NCBI RefSeq assembly: GCF_020524355.2
Contig: NZ_CP129019.1
Span: 2,542,001 to 2,606,000, forward strand
From: Mesobacillus subterraneus
Lineage (GTDB): Bacteria > Bacillota > Bacilli > Bacillales > Cytobacillaceae
Length of the DNA stretch: 64,000 nucleotides
Direction: 5' to 3'
Shown here: positions 62,700 to 64,000 of the stretch, piece after piece
Layout of the letters: every line of letters starts with the position of its first letter
Position numbering within the stretch: the stretch's first letter is position 1
Notes under the pieces: generated by a model
What the model was told of the DNA's origin: nothing
Seen by the model: the letters and a program-made list of their open reading frames with translations, nothing else
Databases searched by the model: none
Program-made: the position numbers and the translations under genes

Positions 62700-63224
62700 T
62701 TAGTCAGAGGAATCTTTAGAATCCTCAAAGAATTTTGCAAGCCCGGCAAGTCGGGGATCAAGTTTTTCGGATTTCTCCTGTTCCTCGATTACTTCCCAAT
62801 CCTTACCTGACTGGGGTGCGCCTTCTAGACCAGCGCTATCATCACAGAATACTTGCATTGGAATTTCCACTAGCAAGATCTCTTTAATGATGGGTTCCAG
62901 GTCAATGACATCGCCTGTTACTTGATGAACTTCCTCTACAGCCTCATAATCGTGGCTGTTTAACATGAAAGTTTCAGTAGTTTCCACATCAATTGGATAT
63001 TTTACATCAACCAGTGTCCGTGAACAAGGAAGGACTAGATGTCCATCAACCCGGAAATGAAATGTCACTCTCGTGGCACTGATGTCTGCCCTTCCAGTAA
63101 GATGGATGGGAGAAACTTCGCGGATTGTCGGATCTATTTCCTTAATCGAGTCCATTCGGACAAACTCGTCAATCAGAAAGTCCTTGTTTCGATGTTTTTG
63201 TATCTGACTTATTGTCCATTTCAT
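62700..63224 (-). CDS. ylbN: YceD/YlbN (DUF177) family protein
   Basis: 174 aa from the ATG at 63224 (MKWTISQIQKHRNKDF) behind GGGGTGA. DUF177 motifs: SRTLVDVKYPIDVETTETF (CSRTL of the metal-like site) and the acidic C-terminal DPRLAGLAKFFED. Always upstream of rpmF; implicated in 23S rRNA accumulation/ribosome assembly in related systems. Confidence 0.93.
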   Translation of the reverse strand: MKWTISQIQKHRNKDFLIDEFVRMDSIKEIDPTIREVSPIHLTGRADISATRVTFHFRVDGHLVLPCSRTLVDVKYPIDVETTETFMLNSHDYEAVEEVHQVTGDVIDLEPIIKEILLVEIPMQVFCDDSAGLEGAPQSGKDWEVIEEQEKSEKLDPRLAGLAKFFEDSKDSSD

Positions 63225-63396
63225 AGAATCACCCCAAGGCAACAAAGGTAATTATAGACCTTCGCGTAATCATTTGTCAATATTTTTTCTTTACACCCTT
63301 AAATTTGAAATATTGGCATTGGTTTAGTATAACAGTACTTTTTTGAGGTTTCAATTTCATTATTATGCCCTATTTTGCATCTTTTGAAAAGAGTGT

Positions 63397-63436
63397 GTGG
63401 TCAAAACTGTGGTCAAGTGGTCAAAATGCCACTTGG
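63397..63436. repeat. Triple GTGGTCAA direct repeat with stem-loop
   Basis: GTGGTCAA occurs at 63397, 63409 and 63417. The last copy forms CAAGTGG / CCACTTG with an 8-nt loop. It lies just downstream of the mobile-type gene at the window edge, in the boundary between it and ylbN. Confidence 0.55.
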
Positions 63437-63443
63437 CTATTTT

Positions 63444-64000
63444 TTATCCAATTTTAATCTTCACCCCACTCTCCTGTTTAGGCTTCTCTTCCAAACCTTT
63501 CAGAGAGTTTACAAAATCAGTGAAGCTTTGCGCCTGGAATACCTTGAATGGATACTCCCCATCAATCGCATACCGCTGATCAGATAGTATCAGAACATGT
63601 GGGAAGGGTTTTGCCACTATGCTGCCATTGTATAAATTCACATAACGCTCCATCTTTTCATCCATCAGTTTATCAGAGTAAATAGTTCTCTGTACCTCTA
63701 TGAAGAACCCTGTGCCGCGATACATACAATAGATATCCGGTTCTGCACCTTCCCCCTTTTTTCCGTATTTAGGTTCAACCCAGAAGCTTTCCAGCTTACC
63801 TAACTTCCTCATTTCCTTATACACGTTCAGAATCGCTAGGAAATGCCCTATTTTCGCACTGTTCTGCTTCATGAATACATCGGGACCAAAATAGACAAAT
63901 GGAGTGAATGCGGTAGAACGCTGAATCTGTCCGTCACGTAATAAACGCAATAGGACATTGTTAGCAGCATACTTCGGATTTTTCAACCCGGCAAAGTGTA
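63444..64000 (-). CDS. Replication-relaxation-like protein, 5' end outside window
   Basis: The frame is open from 63444 to the right edge (the TTG near 63986 is not needed as a start), so the gene is probably truncated by the window. About 185 residues are visible. Starting at the edge there is a winged-helix-like segment, LKNPKYAANNVLLRLLRDGQ. It is followed by a nuclease-like core, EPDIYCMYRGTGFFIEVQRT, and MERYVNLYNG. This layout resembles replication-relaxation family proteins of plasmids and integrative elements, where PD...EV precedes a conserved Tyr-rich helix. In B. subtilis ylbM occupies this place, so an insertion upstream of ylbN is likely. Moderate certainty. Confidence 0.55.
   Translation of the reverse strand, partial: HFAGLKNPKYAANNVLLRLLRDGQIQRSTAFTPFVYFGPDVFMKQNSAKIGHFLAILNVYKEMRKLGKLESFWVEPKYGKKGEGAEPDIYCMYRGTGFFIEVQRTIYSDKLMDEKMERYVNLYNGSIVAKPFPHVLILSDQRYAIDGEYPFKVFQAQSFTDFVNSLKGLEEKPKQESGVKIKIG

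Noticed and set aside
63384-63452. Attachment-site core formed by the GTGGTCAA repeats
   Set aside because: A second copy at the other end of an element would be needed, and none lies in this window.

Overview
This 64 kb window comes from the chromosome of an endospore-forming Bacillaceae (Bacillus/Mesobacillus-like; genus not determined). It carries spoIIGA-sigE-sigG, spoVD, spoVE and rsfA, PyrR attenuators, an ileS T-box and near-complete synteny with the Bacillus subtilis ylb-yll-dcw-ylm-pyr-ylo region. Almost every gene lies on the minus strand, so biological order runs from high to low coordinates. Only yloA and ylbP are on the plus strand.

In transcriptional order: a probable mobile-element gene (replication-relaxation-like) enters at the right edge. 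It is followed by ylbN-rpmF, an enoyl-CoA hydratase-like gene, rsfA, ylbP (plus), a biotin carboxylase/biotin carrier/carboxyltransferase set, ylbQ, a DUF3397 gene and bshC. The division and cell wall cluster follows: mraZ-rsmH-ftsL-pbpB, then an intrinsic terminator, a 1-kb array of 52-bp repeats and a sigma-E-type promoter, then spoVD, murE, a lone Mur-ligase N-domain gene, mraY, murD, spoVE, murG, murB, divIB, ylxW, ylxX, sbp, ftsA, ftsZ. Next come spoIIGA-sigE, sigG, ylmC-D-E-sepF-ylmG-ylmH, divIVA, T-box-ileS, ylyA, lspA and rluD. The complete pyr operon (pyrR-P-B-C-AA-AB-K-D-F-E, three PyrR attenuators) is followed by a DedA gene, yloA (plus), yloB and the start of yloC.

The functions fit together as peptidoglycan precursor synthesis and septation, the two sporulation sigma factors, translation support, and de novo UMP synthesis. 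Four conserved genes (yloB, pyrD, spoVE, mraZ) each carry exactly one extra nucleotide. Repaired lengths equal or closely approach those of B. subtilis homologues, so insertion-type sequence error is the first explanation to test.

The most unusual features are non-coding. They are the 19-unit, 52-bp array between pbpB and spoVD, each unit holding an 11-bp inverted repeat; a 20-bp x 6 array; a second, unrelated 52-bp-period repeat upstream of mraZ; a REP/MITE-like family with at least six members; and a pair of ~187-bp dispersed repeats.
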